Origin: Acidobacteriota bacterium
GTDB taxonomy: Bacteria; Acidobacteriota; Blastocatellia; Pyrinomonadales; Pyrinomonadaceae
Assembly (NCBI GenBank): GCA_013140875.1
Contig: JABFSB010000494.1
Coordinates: 1 to 8,949 of the forward strand
DNA: 8,949 nt
Reading direction: 5' to 3'
The translations under genes were made by a program, and so were the position numbers. Of the stretch, positions 6,868 to 8,949 are shown piece after piece. The first letter of the stretch is position 1, and every line of letters begins with the position of its first letter. The notes below the pieces were generated by a model. That model had not been told where the DNA came from. It did not search any database and saw nothing but the letters and a program-made list of their open reading frames with translations.

Positions 6868-6967
6868 AGGATCGCGTTTTCGAGAAATACAGCTAATTAC
6901 AATACAGGTTAGGTTTACGATGCCTCCAGATTGAATTAAGTTTGCACTGTTTGTAAAGTAATTGCGA
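6868..6967. promoter_or_regulatory. Divergent promoter region between VWFA and TM/coiled-coil genes
   Basis: One hundred bases must serve both divergent genes. On the plus strand TTGAAT (6931-6936), a 17-base spacer and TAAAGT (6954-6959) form a 4/6 plus 4/6 match to the sigma-70 consensus. This would start transcription at or a base or two before the ATG at 6968, implying a leaderless or very short-leader message; no Shine-Dalgarno is present. On the minus strand only a lone TGTAAT (6901-6896) resembles a -10 box. Confidence 0.3.
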
Positions 6968-7798
6968 ATGGACGAATTTGTTTCAAAGTATGAGGTTACA
7001 GGCCGCGACCTCGCCCGCGGCCGCAATCTGCGGATAGCGGCCGTGGCCGCGCCGCTGATGTTGACCGTTATCCCGGCGGTTTTATTTACGGTTCTGGCGT
7101 TTCTCTTCGGAGCGACTCCACCGGCGGCCTTCACGCTTTTCGTCTTTGGGATGATCTTGACCGCAATCGGATTTATCGCCGGAATGGCGTTGAGCGGATT
7201 TTTCTTGTACCGCCGTTCAAACTGGACTCGGGAAATGCGCGAAAAGATCGCCGCCGACGGTATCAAGGCCGAAGAGGTCGATTGGTTCACGCACGAGATG
7301 AGATCGAGCGAAAAAAAGGCCCTAAAGGACATCGGCCGGGCCGATCTACTGCTCGCGGACGCCTATCGAGAGACGCTGGCATCGCGGCTGACGGCAACGA
7401 GAATAGTAAAATCCTCAAAACGCGAGCTGGCGCTGACACAACGCAGGAAAACCAAGCTGAAACAATTCAATACGGAACGCGGGAAAGAGTTTCGTGAACA
7501 GATCGAAAAGGACTCCGCAAAAATTACTTCCATTCACGATGAAGCAAAGATGATGCTGGCTGAGGCCGAAGCGAGGCTGCAGATGATCGAGGCGGCCGCG
7601 GTTCGCGGACGAAGCCTCGCGGATTCGGAACTGGCATTGAAGAAATTGTCTTCGCGTTCGCAAAATTTACCGCTCGCCCTGGAAGAGGTCAGGCTTACCG
7701 AAGAGATCTCACGCGAATTGGAAAGGGAATTAGAGAAAGAAGAGGCAGGGGAACGCGAACTCGTTGAAATGCCGCTCGACGGAAAAGAAAATGGATAA
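6968..7798 (+). CDS. Membrane protein with two TM helices and a long cytoplasmic coiled coil, function unknown
   Basis: Not recognised as a named family. With the ATG at 6968 the protein has 276 residues. A short basic N-terminus (R13, R17, R19, R22) precedes TM1 (about 23-47) and TM2 (about 54-81), and YRRS follows TM2; positive-inside logic puts both ends in the cytoplasm. From about 86 to 265 the sequence is highly charged and helical, rich in Glu, Lys, Arg, Ala and Leu, and very likely a coiled coil, with a Glu/Arg-rich tail. The design resembles a membrane-anchored scaffold, but no enzymatic motif is visible. A TTG at 6962 would add two residues. It is divergent from the VWFA gene, so shared control is possible. 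A 35-codon reading frame overlaps its stop. Confidence 0.8.
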   Translation: MDEFVSKYEVTGRDLARGRNLRIAAVAAPLMLTVIPAVLFTVLAFLFGATPPAAFTLFVFGMILTAIGFIAGMALSGFFLYRRSNWTREMREKIAADGIKAEEVDWFTHEMRSSEKKALKDIGRADLLLADAYRETLASRLTATRIVKSSKRELALTQRRKTKLKQFNTERGKEFREQIEKDSAKITSIHDEAKMMLAEAEARLQMIEAAAVRGRSLADSELALKKLSSRSQNLPLALEEVRLTEEISRELERELEKEEAGERELVEMPLDGKENG

Positions 7799-7898
7799 AA
7801 TTACCGGCGAGAGGCTACCGCAGAAGCCGTTCCAAACGCCTGAATTGAACCTGCTTATAACAGGTGGGCGGCGATCTGTTCCTTTCGAAACATCATAG
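7791..7898 (+). CDS. Possible short overlapping ORF (35 codons)
   Basis: An ATG at 7791 overlaps the last 8 bases of the coiled-coil gene in another frame and runs 35 codons (MDKITGERLPQKPFQTPELN, then LLITGGRRSVPFETS). GGAAAAG lies just upstream as a weak ribosome binding site. Translational coupling is conceivable, but the peptide resembles nothing known and could be chance or the start of a decayed gene. Confidence 0.15.
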   Translation: MDKITGERLPQKPFQTPELNLLITGGRRSVPFETS

Positions 7899-8088
7899 CC
7901 GATCCCTATGGCAGTCCGTCACGTGGACGACTTGCACCGGAACTGGCATTAGCCTCCCTCAATTCAAGTGTTGGCTCAATTATTATTGCGTTCAGTAACG
8001 AACCACGCAGTAAAAATCCTTCGCCGACGTAAGTCTAGCACACGGGGAACATCGGGAAAAGCAAAAAGGTTCCAGGTAATGCTTTAGT
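7899..8088. other. Gene-poor interval before palindrome C
   Basis: The stretch from 7799 to 8197 lacks a credible gene on either strand. Its left end may hold the 35-codon frame and its right end palindrome C. The middle, 7899-8088, shows nothing I can name: no tRNA fold, no riboswitch, no IS ends. A decayed gene is possible but no family resemblance was found in any frame. Confidence 0.5.
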
Positions 8089-8166
8089 TTGCAGAAGCCC
8101 GCACGGAGTAAAGGCGATACACGCGACGTTGAGTGTATCGCCCTTACTCCGTGCGGGCTTCCGCAA
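8089..8166. repeat. Palindrome C: 34-bp near-perfect inverted repeat
   Basis: Arms 8089-8122 and 8133-8166 pair at 32 of 34 positions around a 10-base loop (GCGACGTTGA). The core is AAGCCCGCACGGAGTAA on the left and TTACTCCGTGCGGGCTT on the right, with GCGATACAC/GTGTATCGC inside. Both mismatches are A-C when read on the plus strand and become G-U wobbles in RNA from the minus strand, so the hairpin is stronger in minus-strand transcripts. It lies 31 bases past the stop of the GH3 gene and could act in 3' end formation, but no T-run follows. Confidence 0.9.
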
Positions 8167-8197
8167 CTACAGATGAACATCTTTCAAAACTGACGCA

Positions 8198-8949
8198 CTA
8201 CCGTGTAACTCGAAAGTTCGAATGTAATGAGGCTGTTGAATCACCGCCGACCCAAACGTCAAAATTTTCAGGGTCCTGCACCCAGTCTTTTGCGGCGGCG
8301 TTCCAGTAACGCAATTCGTCGGGGCCGAGTTTGAATCGAATGGTTTTCGTTTCACCTGGGGCGAGTGCGACTCGCTCAAAGCCCTTTAACTCGCGGACCG
8401 GACGCGAAGCACTGCCGGCCCGCTGGTGAATGTAAAGCTGCACCACTTCGTCTCCCGCGCGGCTGCCCGTATTTCTTGCGTCGACCGTGACCTCAAGATC
8501 GCCTCCGATCTTTACCTCTGGTTTACTCAATCTTAAATTTGAAAAAGCGAAGGTGGTGTAACTTAAACCATAACCAAAGGGATAGAGCGGCACGGCTTTC
8601 TCGTTCCAGTAACGTTTTTCCTGCTCGGCCGAATTCTGCGTCAGATTATGCGAGTAATAGATCGGGATTTGCCCGACGTGTTTCATCCAGGTGACGGGAA
8701 GCTTACCGCCCGGATTTGCGTCGCCGAATAACAAATTGGCGACGGCCGTCCCGCCGGCGGTGCCCGGATACCAGACTTCCAAAATCGACGGAACGTTTTG
8801 CGCCGCCCAGGAAATATCGAGCGGCCTTCCATTCATCAACACCAGCACGACGGGTTTTCCGGTTGCTTTCACCGCCTGCAATAGTTCCAACTGGCGTCCC
8901 GGCAGATCGAGAGTCGAGCGCGAAGCGTACTCGCCGCTCATATCCTGAT
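8198..8949 (-). CDS. bglX: GH3 beta-glucosidase, BglX-like, C-terminal part (5' end outside window)
   Basis: Hydrolyses terminal beta-D-glucosyl residues of oligosaccharides; members are usually periplasmic. Only the last 250 or so residues are visible. The frame is open through the window edge (Gln-Asp precedes the ATG at 8941), so that ATG is internal. Visible, numbered from that Met: the end of the GH3 C-terminal alpha/beta domain (GKPVVLVLMNGRPLDISW at 28-45, WYPGTAGGTAVANLLFGD at 57-74, NPGGKLPVTW at 76-85, VGQIPIYYSH at 89-98, YPFGYGLSYTTF at 120-131) and a fibronectin III-like domain to the end (SRPVRELKGFERVALAPGET within it). These match E. coli BglX segments from memory, such as KPLVLVLMNGRPL and ALYPFGYGLSYTTF. 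The nucleophile Asp and signal peptide lie in the missing N-terminal part. Palindrome C follows the stop. Confidence 0.9.
   Translation of the reverse strand, partial: QDMSGEYASRSTLDLPGRQLELLQAVKATGKPVVLVLMNGRPLDISWAAQNVPSILEVWYPGTAGGTAVANLLFGDANPGGKLPVTWMKHVGQIPIYYSHNLTQNSAEQEKRYWNEKAVPLYPFGYGLSYTTFAFSNLRLSKPEVKIGGDLEVTVDARNTGSRAGDEVVQLYIHQRAGSASRPVRELKGFERVALAPGETKTIRFKLGPDELRYWNAAAKDWVQDPENFDVWVGGDSTASLHSNFRVTR

Noticed and set aside
6868..7332. N-terminal extension of the VWFA reading frame to 7332
   Set aside because: The 155 extra residues lie antisense to the coiled-coil gene and precede a clear signal peptide, so they are chance open frame.
7799..8197. tRNA or riboswitch in the gap before the GH3 gene
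   Set aside because: No cloverleaf, T-arm or known aptamer core could be traced; only palindrome C is structured.

Overview
The window looks like an ordinary, gene-dense chromosomal stretch of a free-living bacterium, most likely an acidobacterium of the Blastocatellia/Pyrinomonadaceae kind. The assignment rests on a VWFA-related protein of the style typical of Acidobacteriota, a PilZ single-domain protein, moderate GC content, and several genes without a clear Shine-Dalgarno sequence. No phage, transposase, CRISPR array, rRNA or tRNA was seen.

Layout, left to right. A threonine ammonia-lyase with a C-terminal ACT domain (8-1243, +) converges on a two-gene minus-strand unit: a secreted Slt-type lytic transglycosylase with an N-terminal helical-repeat region (3108-1741), then a PilZ protein (1676-1353). 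A 362-base divergent gap holding palindrome A leads into an inositol-type pair on the plus strand. This pair is an IolI-like 2-keto-myo-inositol isomerase (3471-4319) and a Gfo/Idh/MocA NAD-dependent dehydrogenase (4404-5375), separated by palindrome B. A small membrane zinc-ribbon protein whose C-terminal half resembles a eukaryotic LITAF domain follows (5457-5906, +). It converges with only 10 bases to spare on an exported VWFA-related protein (6867-5917, -). Divergent from that gene is a two-TM, long coiled-coil protein of unknown function (6968-7798, +). A 399-base gene-poor gap ends in palindrome C, and the window closes with the C-terminal third of a BglX-like GH3 beta-glucosidase (8949-8198, -, incomplete).

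Functional reading. IolI-like isomerase and dehydrogenase could act in sequence on inositol or inosose-like sugars; the rest of the iol pathway is not in view. The GH3 enzyme would release glucose from periplasmic oligosaccharides. The transglycosylase acts on peptidoglycan, and PilZ may couple a nearby process to c-di-GMP.

No complete new system is evident. The most interesting signals are three long intergenic palindromes of different sequence (A, B, C), one overlapping the likely ribosome binding site of the dehydrogenase; the LITAF-like fold with its membrane helix; and the VWFA protein whose metal-site motif is degenerate.
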